A DNA stretch of 64,000 bases from Aquimarina spinulae. GTDB lineage: Bacteria > Bacteroidota > Bacteroidia > Flavobacteriales > Flavobacteriaceae. The DNA is taken from assembly GCF_943373825.1 (NCBI RefSeq), contig NZ_CALSBP010000002.1:3275501-3339500 (forward strand). Direction: 5' to 3'. Of the stretch, positions 19,843-28,149 are shown in pieces (the first letter of the stretch is position 1; each line of letters begins with the position of its first letter). The translations under genes were made by a program, and so were the position numbers. A model generated the notes under the pieces. The model did not search any database and was not told the origin of the DNA. It was given only the letters and a program-made list of their open reading frames with translations.

Positions 19843-19917
19843 GGCGCTGTACCCAAGTGGTCTAAGGGGAAGGTTCGCAAAACCTTTATTTCAGTGGTTC
19901 GAATCCACTCGGCGCCT
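19843..19917 (+). tRNA. tRNA-Cys (GCA), copy 2, with C at position 33
   Basis: Near-copy of the first tRNA, 56 bp downstream. Acceptor stem GGCGCTG (19843-19849) pairs with CGGCGCC (19910-19916) through one T-G wobble, discriminator T. The anticodon loop reads TCGCAAA, so the anticodon is GCA but the nearly universal U33 is C, with the 32/33 pair swapped relative to copy 1. About six of 75 bases differ between copies and the acceptor stem remains paired, so this is not simple decay. Confidence 0.85.
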
Positions 19918-19955
19918 CTATATATACAAAGCAAAGCACAATAATTTACACATCA

Positions 19956-20681
19956 ATGAAATTTGAAAATCTGATAATGAATGTTGGATATACGGATACT
20001 GGTTATAGCGGTATAGTACAGGTTGTCATATTGAGAATGACTCATATGTCTATGGTGAACTATAGTTATTTGGTAGTTGACCATATTAATAACCAGGCTG
20101 TTATTGTGGATCCGGCCTGGGATATGAGAAAGGTAGAGCAGGCTCTGGAGAATACCAAAACTGTCTTAAGTGGGATTTTACTAACCCATTCTCATCTTGA
20201 TCATATTCATTTAGCCAAACCACTTGCAGAAAAATACGGTTGTCCCATATGGATGTCAAACGAAGAAATTGCTTATTCTGGTTATTATGCTCCACAATTA
20301 GAGGGCATTAATATAACACCATGGTCAGTTGGCCAAATACAGATCGAACCTTTATTTACTCCGGGTCATACACCTGGTGGTATGTGCTATCTAATAGGAA
20401 ACAGTCTATTTTCTGGAGATACATTATTTGCCGAAGGTTGTGGTTTATGTTTTGATATGCAAGGAGCACATAATATGTTTGATAGTATCGAACATCTAAA
20501 AAAAAGGATAGCGCCAGATACGCTCATTTTTCCTGGTCATAGTTATGGAAGACCACCTGGTCAGGTATTTTCAGAAGTATTGAAGGAGAATATATATCTG
20601 CAATTTAAAAACAAAAATGATTTTACTGCATATCGTTTAAGAAAGGGACAGAATAAATTGAACTTTTTTGATTTTCAGTAA
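19956..20681 (+). CDS. pksB: Metallo-beta-lactamase-fold hydrolase (PksB/BaeB type)
   Basis: A 241-aa MBL-fold enzyme with the dinuclear metal motif H78-x-H80-x-D82-H83 (LLTHSHLDHIH), the downstream metal-site segments PLFTPGHTPGG and LFSGDTLF, and PGHSYG near the end. The opening (GYTDTGYSGIVQ) and end (FFDF) match PksB/BaeB of trans-AT PKS clusters, which belong to the glyoxalase II-like group and probably act as thioesterases on acyl intermediates. It directly follows the two tRNAs and precedes the donor ACP. Substrate is not defined by sequence. Confidence 0.9.
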   Translation: MKFENLIMNVGYTDTGYSGIVQVVILRMTHMSMVNYSYLVVDHINNQAVIVDPAWDMRKVEQALENTKTVLSGILLTHSHLDHIHLAKPLAEKYGCPIWMSNEEIAYSGYYAPQLEGINITPWSVGQIQIEPLFTPGHTPGGMCYLIGNSLFSGDTLFAEGCGLCFDMQGAHNMFDSIEHLKKRIAPDTLIFPGHSYGRPPGQVFSEVLKENIYLQFKNKNDFTAYRLRKGQNKLNFFDFQ

Positions 20682-20736
20682 GATAAAATCTTAAGCTAAA
20701 AAGAAGTGTATAATATTTAAATAAATAATAGAAGTT

Positions 20737-20997
20737 ATGTCAAAAGAACATGTTTTTGAAGTAGTAAAAAATGTTATTATAGAAGTGCTTCCGGATATAA
20801 AACCGGAGGAGGTTCATATCGAAAAAAATCTACGAGAATTAGGTGCTAACTCAATCGATAGGATGGAGGTAGTTACCATGTCTATGGAAGAATTAGATCT
20901 GAAAATACCTTTAATGAGCTTCGCTCAAGTAAGTAATATTCAAGGTATGGTAGACGTATTGGTAGAGAATTATGCAACATCTGTAGAAAGTAATTAA
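20737..20997 (+). CDS. acpK: Donor acyl carrier protein of the beta-branching cassette (AcpK type)
   Basis: An 86-aa free-standing ACP. The phosphopantetheine serine is S39 in LRELGANSIDRMEV; the GANS(I/V)DR form is typical of the donor ACP (ACP-D) that carries malonyl and then acetyl for HMG synthase. The segment EELDLKIPLMSFAQVSNI also follows AcpK. It is followed by the decarboxylating KS, its usual partner. Confidence 0.92.
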   Translation: MSKEHVFEVVKNVIIEVLPDIKPEEVHIEKNLRELGANSIDRMEVVTMSMEELDLKIPLMSFAQVSNIQGMVDVLVENYATSVESN

Positions 20998-21048
20998 AAT
21001 CGTTAATGGTATTGCTAATAAGAATATTTGTGACTAAAAAAATAGACA

Positions 21049-22329
21049 ATGTTGACAACAAATAAAGTTGGAATTACTGGTATGGGAACAGTTTCTTCGA
21101 TAGGTAATGATGTTTCTACATTTTGTAACTCCTTAAGGAGTGGAAAATCAGGTGTTAAAAAAACACCTATTATAGAAGAACCAAAAGTATCTGTTGATGT
21201 TGCTGCTAAGATAGAAGGCTTTTCCTTCTCTGATTTTGTAAATCGTTTTCAAAATGTATCAGAAGAGAAATGCCAACATGCCAAGCGGTTAGGTAGAAGA
21301 GCCCCTTTTGGTATCCAAACGTCTATTGTTTCTGCCTTAGAAGCGTGGTTTAGTGCCAGACTACATGATAATAAGCCTTTACCAGAACGAGTAGGGCTGA
21401 TTGTTGCAGGACAAAACAGTACTCAGAATTATCAATATGACCTAATTTCAAAATTTAGAAAAAATCCAGAATATCTTTCTCCTCGATATGCTCTAGAATT
21501 TTTAGAGACCAATCAAGTTGGGATCTTGAGTGAGTTATTTGATATTAAAGGAGAAGGATTTACTGTGGGAGGAGCATCTGCTACCGGAAATGTAGGTATT
21601 ATAAAAGGATATCAACTTGTTCATGCAGGTTTGGTTGATGCGTGTTTAGTGACCGGTGTTGTTGCCGACCTTTCGCCTATGGATATTCAAGGTTTTATTA
21701 ACATTGGAGCTATGGGAGGTAAGAAATATCTGGATCAACCAGAAAAAGCTTGCCGTCCTTTTGATTCGAAACATGAAGGTTTTATTTACGGACAAGCCAG
21801 TGCCTGTGTAATTCTAGAATCTGAAATAAGTGCTGAAAAAAGAGGTGTCCCATTTCTGGCCGAAATCAAAGGTTATGGATTAAACCTTGATAGCAATAGT
21901 GCTGCCAATCCAAATGTAGATGGTGAAGCAAAGGCGATGCTTTCGGCATTAAATCAAGCCGGGTTATCAGTTTCAGATGTTGATTATATAAATACTCATG
22001 GAAGCTCTTCTCCCCTGGGAGATAAAACCGAAGCAGAAGCTATTAGCAAAGTTTTTAAAGATCATACTTCTGGTTTGTGGTTAAATTCTACTAAAGGGTT
22101 AACAGGGCACTGTTTGTATTCGGCAGGTATGGTAGAGACCATTGCAACAGTAGAACAAATGCGACAAGGGTTTTTGCATCCGAATAAAAATCTGGAAACC
22201 CCAGTTTGTAACAATTTACAGTTTTGTGGTGTCGAAGCTATGGATTATCAGCCCAATGTGGCAATGAGTAATTCTTTTGGCTTTGGCGGAATAAATACTT
22301 CGATCGTATTAAAAAGAGGAAAAAATTAA
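21049..22329 (+). CDS. pksF: Malonyl-ACP decarboxylase, ketosynthase-like (PksF type)
   Basis: A 426-aa ketosynthase fold in which the usual active-site Cys is Ser: GGASATGNVG with S177 replaces the TACSSS motif. Both histidine motifs remain (NTHGSSSPLGD and GLTGHCLYSAG). This pattern is the hallmark of the beta-branching cassette KS that decarboxylates malonyl on the donor ACP to acetyl and does not condense. It follows the ACP-D gene by 51 bp and precedes the malonyl-AT, the usual cassette order. Confidence 0.93.
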   Translation: MLTTNKVGITGMGTVSSIGNDVSTFCNSLRSGKSGVKKTPIIEEPKVSVDVAAKIEGFSFSDFVNRFQNVSEEKCQHAKRLGRRAPFGIQTSIVSALEAWFSARLHDNKPLPERVGLIVAGQNSTQNYQYDLISKFRKNPEYLSPRYALEFLETNQVGILSELFDIKGEGFTVGGASATGNVGIIKGYQLVHAGLVDACLVTGVVADLSPMDIQGFINIGAMGGKKYLDQPEKACRPFDSKHEGFIYGQASACVILESEISAEKRGVPFLAEIKGYGLNLDSNSAANPNVDGEAKAMLSALNQAGLSVSDVDYINTHGSSSPLGDKTEAEAISKVFKDHTSGLWLNSTKGLTGHCLYSAGMVETIATVEQMRQGFLHPNKNLETPVCNNLQFCGVEAMDYQPNVAMSNSFGFGGINTSIVLKRGKN

Positions 22330-22364
22330 GATTTATAAACCTAATATAAAAAAACAAGATAAAA

Positions 22365-23555
22365 ATGAAGAAAACATATATATTTCCCGGTCAAGGTTCG
22401 CAGAGAAAAGGAATGGGAGAGCAACTTTTTGATGAGTTTCCTGCGTTGATAAAGAAAGCAGATAAAATATTGGGATATTCTATTAAAGAACTTTGTTTAG
22501 AAGATGCTAATGATCAGTTAAATCAAACACAATATACTCAGCCGGCATTATATGTTGTAAACGCTTTGTCTTATCAGAAGAAAATTAAGGATGGAGAAAA
22601 ACAACCAGATTTTTTAGCAGGCCATAGTCTTGGTGAGTATAATGCATTGCAAGCAGCAGGTGTGTTTAGTTTTGAAAGCGGCCTTAAACTGGTTAAAAAG
22701 AGAGGCGAACTCATGAGCCAGGCCAAAAATGGAGGAATGGCTGCTATTTTAAATTCTTCAGAAGAAAAAATTCAGGAAATACTAAAGGATGCAAATCTAA
22801 CTACTATTGATATTGCAAACTTAAATGCTTCTTCTCAAATTGTCATTTCTGGTCTAAAAGAAGATATTGAAAAGGCGCATCCATTTTTTGAAAAAGCAGA
22901 TATCATGTTCATACCTTTAAATACTAGCGGAGCATTTCACTCCCGCTATATGAAAGAAGCAGCTGCCGAATTCGAAAAATTTATAAAGAAAACAAGATTC
23001 TATAAGCCAAAAATTGAAGTAATTGCTAATGTTACCGGAAAACCTTATGCACATGGTAATGTAGGTAAACACTTAATAGATCAGTTATCCAACAGTGTAA
23101 GATGGTCCGAAAGCATGACATATTTGTTGCATCAGGGAGAGATGGAGTTTGAAGAACTGGGAGTAGGCGATGTACTGACCAAATTGATTGGATATATCAA
23201 AAGAGATTTTGCAAAAACTGCTAAGGAACAAATCAGTAAAAAGACAGAAGTTGGTCAAAAAAAGCACTCTAAAACAATATCCAGCGGTTCAAAGAAAACG
23301 ACCAAACCAGTTAAAAAAAACAAATCGGTAACAAAAGTAGCAAAACAAAAGAAAATATCAGATCCTACTAAGCTTGTAGAGCAATGGAACGAAGTTTATC
23401 CGGTAGGAACACCAGTACTCTCAGGCTTTTATGAAAATGAACTGGAAACCAGGTCAGAAGCAGTAATATTGTTTGGTCACCGAGCGGCGGTATACATCAA
23501 AGGATATAATGGATATTTTGATCTAAGAGAGGTAAAACCTGTTCAAAGCAGTTAA
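22365..23555 (+). CDS. pksC: Trans-acting malonyl-CoA acyltransferase with C-terminal extension
   Basis: A 396-aa protein. Residues 1-285 form a malonyl-CoA:ACP acyltransferase with FPGQGSQRKGMG, Ser88 in GHSLGEYNA, GAFHSRYM with catalytic His, and FEELGVGDVLT. It closely follows PksC, the AT that loads all modules of AT-less PKSs. Residues from about 286 are extra: a Lys/Ser/Thr-rich linker (about 290-335), then a compact segment starting VEQWNEVYPVGTPV and ending YFDLREVKPV that looks like a small beta domain. I do not recognise this tail; it may help dock the AT on the PKS. The next gene begins directly after the stop. Confidence 0.94.
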   Translation: MKKTYIFPGQGSQRKGMGEQLFDEFPALIKKADKILGYSIKELCLEDANDQLNQTQYTQPALYVVNALSYQKKIKDGEKQPDFLAGHSLGEYNALQAAGVFSFESGLKLVKKRGELMSQAKNGGMAAILNSSEEKIQEILKDANLTTIDIANLNASSQIVISGLKEDIEKAHPFFEKADIMFIPLNTSGAFHSRYMKEAAAEFEKFIKKTRFYKPKIEVIANVTGKPYAHGNVGKHLIDQLSNSVRWSESMTYLLHQGEMEFEELGVGDVLTKLIGYIKRDFAKTAKEQISKKTEVGQKKHSKTISSGSKKTTKPVKKNKSVTKVAKQKKISDPTKLVEQWNEVYPVGTPVLSGFYENELETRSEAVILFGHRAAVYIKGYNGYFDLREVKPVQSS

Positions 23556-24485
23556 ATGAAAAATAAATTAATATTTATTTTTTTAGATGGAGTTGGCTTA
23601 GGGAAAAATGTAAAATCCAATCCATTTACCAAAGCTTTTATGCCTACACTGTTTAACTTGGTTGGAGAGAAATTAACCAATACCACAAATGTTGTTAAAC
23701 AAAATTTCCTGATGAGAGGAATTGATGCTTGCCTGGGAATTGAAGGAATACCTCAAAGCGCGACGGGACAAACATCTTTATTTACCGGGTATAACGCTCA
23801 GGCATTTTTAGGACATCATTTGATGGCATATCCAAATGATCAATTGATTGCAATGATCAATAAAAGATCAATTTTTAAATACGCCAAAGAGAATTATATC
23901 AAAAGCATTTTTGCTAATTCCTATACCGATGGATTTTTCAAATCTTTTGATAAGGATTCTTCAAATTATAGTGTAACTACACGTTGCGTATTAGCTGCCA
24001 AAAATAATTTTAATACTATGAATGACCTTGTTGAAGGCAGAGCTGTACATTGGGATATTACCAACCTTACTTTACAAGATATGCCCAACAATAAGATCCC
24101 TTTGATAACTCCATTTATAGCCGGAGAAAATTTAAAGAACTTAACAAATGACTATGATTTGATTTTATATGAATGTTTTTTACCGGATTTAATAGGACAT
24201 AGAAAGGATATGAATAAATCCATCATGTTTTTGGAGATGTTTGATGAATTTCTTCGTGGAGTAATTCATGGTAAACCAGAAAATATTCATGTTTTAATTA
24301 CCAGTGATCATGGAAATATTGAAGATCTTTCCTTTGGCGGGCATAGTAAAAATGAGGTTCCTTTTATTTTTATGGGAAAAGAAACACATCATTTTTTAAA
24401 AGTGAAAGCTATTGATGAACTATTTGACACCATATTTTCAAAATTATTTGATACGGCCTCGATTACTAAGTTTGAAAAGATTTGA
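23556..24485 (+). CDS. Alkaline phosphatase-superfamily metalloenzyme (phosphoglycerate mutase-like)
   Basis: A 309-aa protein with the core of the binuclear metalloenzyme/alkaline phosphatase superfamily: metal Asp in FIFLDGVGLG (D11), nucleophile Thr in QSATGQTSLFTG (about T70), LPDLIGHRKD, and the metal cluster SDHGNIED followed by GGHSKNEVPF. It is much shorter than the cofactor-independent phosphoglycerate mutase it resembles, so it is a stand-alone catalytic domain that hydrolyses or transfers a phosphate or phosphodiester. It abuts the AT gene (ATG right after the AT stop) and its own stop is 2 bp before the PPTase ATG, so all three are probably co-translated. Substrate unknown. Confidence 0.8.
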   Translation: MKNKLIFIFLDGVGLGKNVKSNPFTKAFMPTLFNLVGEKLTNTTNVVKQNFLMRGIDACLGIEGIPQSATGQTSLFTGYNAQAFLGHHLMAYPNDQLIAMINKRSIFKYAKENYIKSIFANSYTDGFFKSFDKDSSNYSVTTRCVLAAKNNFNTMNDLVEGRAVHWDITNLTLQDMPNNKIPLITPFIAGENLKNLTNDYDLILYECFLPDLIGHRKDMNKSIMFLEMFDEFLRGVIHGKPENIHVLITSDHGNIEDLSFGGHSKNEVPFIFMGKETHHFLKVKAIDELFDTIFSKLFDTASITKFEKI

Positions 24486-24487
24486 GA

Positions 24488-25147
24488 ATGCATTCTATAG
24501 ATATTTTTTTTACATCTTTTAAAGAACCACTGGAGCATAGTCTTTTTTCGGATTATCTATCCTTGCTACCACCAGATTTAAGGAAAAAAAACTCACAATA
24601 CCTTCGTTGGCAAGATAGACACGCACATTTGTTTGGTCGATTGCTATTGATTAAAGCATTAAAGAATTGTGATATAGAAAACAACATTTGGGACCTTATT
24701 GCTTATAGTGCACACAAACGACCATATTTAACCATGAATGAATATGATTTTAATATATCCCATTCTGGAGATTATGTGATTTGTGCAATAGGAAAAAATA
24801 TCAGGCTTGGTATTGATATTGAAGAACACCGAAAGAGAAACCTAAAAGATTTTAGGAATTTAATGACTGCAGATCAATGGGATGAGATTAACAATGCAAG
24901 TTGCCCGTTAAATGCGTTTTATAAATATTGGACCATTAAAGAAAGTGTGATTAAGGCAGATGGTCGAGGGTTTTATATCCCTCTTAATGAACTTGAAGTA
25001 AAGAACAACACTGTTCATTTTGACGATAAATTGTGGTTTGTTAACGATTTTGTATTTACTAAAGGATATAGTGTAGCATTAGCAACGAATCAATCATCAA
25101 CATTTAATATGCATGATGTGAATTTTTATAAATCACATCTGGTTTAG
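24488..25147 (+). CDS. Sfp-type 4'-phosphopantetheinyl transferase
   Basis: Transfers phosphopantetheine from CoA to the active serine of ACPs, activating the PKS. Family motifs: FNISHSGDYVICAI, LGIDIEEH with the Mg-binding acidic residues, and FYKYWTIKESVIKADGRG. ATG 24488 (MHSIDIFF) is preferred over the upstream TTG at 24482, which overlaps the previous stop. Length (219 aa) is normal for the Sfp group. It is positioned between the metalloenzyme and a free ACP and is presumably dedicated to the polyketide carriers. Confidence 0.95.
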   Translation: MHSIDIFFTSFKEPLEHSLFSDYLSLLPPDLRKKNSQYLRWQDRHAHLFGRLLLIKALKNCDIENNIWDLIAYSAHKRPYLTMNEYDFNISHSGDYVICAIGKNIRLGIDIEEHRKRNLKDFRNLMTADQWDEINNASCPLNAFYKYWTIKESVIKADGRGFYIPLNELEVKNNTVHFDDKLWFVNDFVFTKGYSVALATNQSSTFNMHDVNFYKSHLV

Positions 25148-25195
25148 CCCAATTAACAAATTAATTAAAAACTAATTCAAATTAAATTATAGATT

Positions 25196-25450
25196 ATGGA
25201 TAAGAACGAAAACGACATTTTTGATTTGATAGCTACTCATGTAGCTGATATCTCATTGGACATAGCGCATGGTCCTATCATACGCTCTTCAATGTTATCT
25301 CCTCTCGGAATGGATTCTATTGGTAGAGCTGAGCTAATTGCAAGGATGCTCGAAGAACTATCGTTAACAGCTTCAGCAAGAGAATTTTATAAAGCCAATA
25401 ATCTTGGTGAACTTGCAGCGTTATTTGCAAATAAGCTGAAGGAGCAGTGA
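25196..25450 (+). CDS. Free-standing acyl carrier protein
   Basis: An 84-aa ACP with S41 in SPLGMDSIGRAELIARM. It differs from the GANSIDR form of the donor ACP at 20737, so it probably has another role. Since the PKS at the left ends in KS-DH with no carrier domain, this ACP could complete that module or serve a starter or tailoring step. That is inference from absence and context. It is the last clear polyketide gene before DUF4386. Confidence 0.9.
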   Translation: MDKNENDIFDLIATHVADISLDIAHGPIIRSSMLSPLGMDSIGRAELIARMLEELSLTASAREFYKANNLGELAALFANKLKEQ

Positions 25451-25672
25451 ATCCTGGTAGTTGATCAAGGTTAATAATTGAATACTTTTCATCAGAAACC
25501 AGAATTGATATTTTTAACTAAAGGCTTTCAAAAGCTTTTAGATATATCTATATGTTTTTTGTTTTCGCTTTGTATTTTTGTACAAAATTAGAAAGACCAG
25601 TTAGTCGTGTTTTTTATTACTTATTGAATATTTTTACTTATTAAAAAAAGTTTTATAGCAAAAAAATAGCTC

Positions 25673-26356
25673 ATGTATTTGATAAAAAGTAAAGTAAGAT
25701 TGGCAGGTTTGTTATTTATAGCAGGTATGGTTGCAGGGGTTTTTAGTGTAGCACCATCCATTGATTCTACAAAATATTTAACAGAAGCCGCTGCAAATTC
25801 TAATAATGTAATCATAGATGCTTTCTTTCAGTTTATGATGTCGCTTGCATATTTAGGAATTGCAATTTTATTATACCCGGTAATCAGAAGGTTTGATGGG
25901 AGTTTAGCAATCGGCTTTTTTAGTTTTAGGATAATTTCGGCAACACTCGTAATTTTTGGAACCATATTATTATTGTCCATATTAGCATTAAGTCAGGAGT
26001 TTGTATATAATTCACCTCAAAGCTCTCCGGATTTAAAAGCATTAGGAAATGTATTCAAAATTATGCGGGATTATATAAACCATGTATTTATGGTTCTGGT
26101 TTTATGTATAGGAAATTTTATGTTGTATGTTTTATTAGTGAAATCGCGACTAGTGCCTCGTTGGCTTTCGGTTTGGGGGGTATTAGGTACATTATTGTCT
26201 GCAATAGCAAGTATTTTGATTTTATTTCAGGTTATTGAAATTATCACAGCCGAATACTTAATTTTAAATGTTCCGACGGCAATATTAGAATTGATTCTAG
26301 GGATATGGTTAATAGTAAATGGATTTGACAAAAGAGCATGTGCAGAAACGCACTAG
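25673..26356 (+). CDS. DUF4386 family membrane protein
   Basis: A 227-aa integral membrane protein with about six hydrophobic helices (near residues 10-30, 48-70, 83-105, 135-153, 163-183 and 195-217), matching the DUF4386 family of unknown function. The 222-bp gap before it holds no gene. Its last 16 codons and the DNA just downstream recur at 32331, on the far side of the type II PKS operon. A self-resistance or transport role with the polyketide cluster is possible but unsupported. Confidence 0.85.
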   Translation: MYLIKSKVRLAGLLFIAGMVAGVFSVAPSIDSTKYLTEAAANSNNVIIDAFFQFMMSLAYLGIAILLYPVIRRFDGSLAIGFFSFRIISATLVIFGTILLLSILALSQEFVYNSPQSSPDLKALGNVFKIMRDYINHVFMVLVLCIGNFMLYVLLVKSRLVPRWLSVWGVLGTLLSAIASILILFQVIEIITAEYLILNVPTAILELILGIWLIVNGFDKRACAETH

Positions 26357-26384
26357 TAAAGAAAATATTAGAAAGCATAAAAGA
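26309..26384 (+). repeat. Direct repeat, left copy (end of DUF4386 gene)
   Basis: A 76-bp stretch covering the last codons of the DUF4386 gene and 28 bp after its stop. It matches 32331-32406 at 74 of 76 positions by hand alignment, same orientation. Weaker similarity continues to about 26450. Confidence 0.92.
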
Positions 26385-26525
26385 CGTATAATTTTATAAT
26401 ATATCGCAAGTATATCTTTTTGAATTAGAGTTTTAGCTTTGTGTAAAAAGAATTCTATTTCCTTCGTACTACTAATCCGAAAGTTTTCTTAGAAATTTAA
26501 GGTATTGTTTTCTATACGGTATGTA

Positions 26526-27035
26526 CTAAGTGGTAAGAGTCTCTGTTTGTGGAATTAGCTTTTTTTTATCTATCATTGCTACTGTAACCGTTCCTTTTGC
26601 AAAAAGTATATCACCATTATATGCCTTTATTTTTAGACAAGAAGCGGATCCCATCGTCCAGTCTAATTCTCCATGTAAATATACTAATGTGCCAGGGACA
26701 ACAGGGGTAAAGAATTTAACCTTATATTCTCCAAAAACGCCAATTTTAGCAGAGTTTATCTTATAGTTAATAGGTTGTTGTTCTTCCCAATCCTGATTAC
26801 TTAATTGCACCAATAAACCACAGGTTTGGCCCATAGCTTCGGTTAATAATACACCTGGAAAAATTGGTAACTCTGGAAAATGCCCTTGAAAAGCGGGTTC
26901 TCCAATACCCACAGCTTTTATGGCGATAATAGATTTCCCTTTTTCATACTCTATTACCTGATCGACTAACTGAAAAGGGTATCTATGGGGTAATAATTTT
27001 TGTATTTGATAATTCTGTAATACTGCCTTTTTCAT
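26526..27035 (-). CDS. FabZ-like 3-hydroxyacyl-ACP dehydratase
   Basis: A 169-aa hot-dog dehydratase. It has [12 protein letters not shown] and the catalytic motif [21 protein letters not shown] (H52, E66; quoted as two halves of the FabZ signature). It would dehydrate 3-hydroxyacyl-ACP to the trans-2-enoyl form. Last gene of the six-gene minus-strand operon; its start overlaps the stop of the preceding KS-like gene by one base. Beside a dedicated KS, KR and ACP it is more likely part of a polyene type II PKS than housekeeping FabZ. Confidence 0.93.
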   Translation of the reverse strand: MKKAVLQNYQIQKLLPHRYPFQLVDQVIEYEKGKSIIAIKAVGIGEPAFQGHFPELPIFPGVLLTEAMGQTCGLLVQLSNQDWEEQQPINYKINSAKIGVFGEYKVKFFTPVVPGTLVYLHGELDWTMGSASCLKIKAYNGDILFAKGTVTVAMIDKKKLIPQTETLTT

Positions 27036-28132
27036 TAGTTGTATTTTTTAATAAGTGTTACTACTGTGTACCCTGTTTTATCTATAGTCGCAACAATTGC
27101 ATTTATAGGAGTTATTTCAATACCTTCTGTTTGAATGGTTCTTTTTGTAAAGTATCCTTTCGCTTCTTTTAGTTGCTTATTGAACAATCCTATAGCGTAT
27201 AAAATACTCGTTAACCCACCAGCATTATCACCGTTTCCATATACCATTTCCGGGAAAAATAATTTAGGGATCTCTCCTAATGTTGTACTAATTTCTGAAG
27301 AGAATGTAACTCCATCTATATTGTGAGCTCCAGAGCCCACCATGATCATGTCTATATCCGAAATAGTAAGTCCGTTATTGGTGATTAATTCTTGAATTAA
27401 GAAAGCTAATAAGTTTTCGTGTGATTGTTCTTTGTAACTTTGCCCTGAAATAACTCCGACTATAATCCCAAAAATTGATTGTTCATTCTCTAAAGCAGTC
27501 TCTACTCTTTCTAAAGCTATAGAAACCCCATATTCGTTAGCAATAGGCAATTTGGTTTCTCTGTTTTCTCCTTCTCTAATTGCCTTATGATATTTAGATA
27601 TTGTTTCTGTCGAACCCACTATGGCGCAATCAACGATACCTTCTTTTAAATGCATAGAAGCAATATCAATAGCTTGAATTGCACTACATGTACCTCCGTT
27701 AATAGAAAAATTTGGTCCGGTAATTTTAGTTTGAATTGCCATTTGCGAAGCTGCGGCATTAGCAATTGTATTTGGTGTGCTCATCGGACTTACTAATTCT
27801 GGTCCATCATGCTTAGCGACTAGATCAAAAACAAACCCATCTTCAATGTTGGATAATTCGGACCCATCATATAAGCCTACTCGATCTTTATTCAATTCAA
27901 CGACATCATTTACTTTATTCTGATAGATACATTGAAATGCCAAGTTGCAATACATTTTAGTTGCTTTACTAAAATAACGAAACCCTCTTTTTCCTAAGAA
28001 TCCATCTGGATCATAGGTGTCCATTTTGGTTGTCGGCAAATTTTGATCAATTTTATTGTAGAATGTTTCTATCCCACTTCCTAAAGAAGAAACATATCCT
28101 AGCCCTACTATTGCAATATCTTTATTACTCAT
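27035..28132 (-). CDS. Degenerate ketosynthase (chain-length-factor-like)
   Basis: A 365-aa thiolase-fold protein with KS-like start [17 protein letters not shown] and a Cys in the nucleophile position (C149 in [16 protein letters not shown]). The two histidine motifs of a working KS are gone: the HGTGT place reads [11 protein letters not shown] and the KSNIGH place reads [11 protein letters not shown]. It is about 40 residues shorter than its neighbour. It follows the active KS by 17 bp, as KSbeta/CLF subunits do. It probably forms a heterodimer with that KS and helps set chain length; classical CLFs have Gln where this retains Cys. Confidence 0.82.
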   Translation of the reverse strand: MSNKDIAIVGLGYVSSLGSGIETFYNKIDQNLPTTKMDTYDPDGFLGKRGFRYFSKATKMYCNLAFQCIYQNKVNDVVELNKDRVGLYDGSELSNIEDGFVFDLVAKHDGPELVSPMSTPNTIANAAASQMAIQTKITGPNFSINGGTCSAIQAIDIASMHLKEGIVDCAIVGSTETISKYHKAIREGENRETKLPIANEYGVSIALERVETALENEQSIFGIIVGVISGQSYKEQSHENLLAFLIQELITNNGLTISDIDMIMVGSGAHNIDGVTFSSEISTTLGEIPKLFFPEMVYGNGDNAGGLTSILYAIGLFNKQLKEAKGYFTKRTIQTEGIEITPINAIVATIDKTGYTVVTLIKKYN

Positions 28133-28149
28133 TATTTATTCTAGTTTGT

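Noticed and set aside
24482..24487. TTG start for the PPTase
   Set aside because: It would overlap the preceding stop; ATG 24488 gives the usual Sfp N-terminus.
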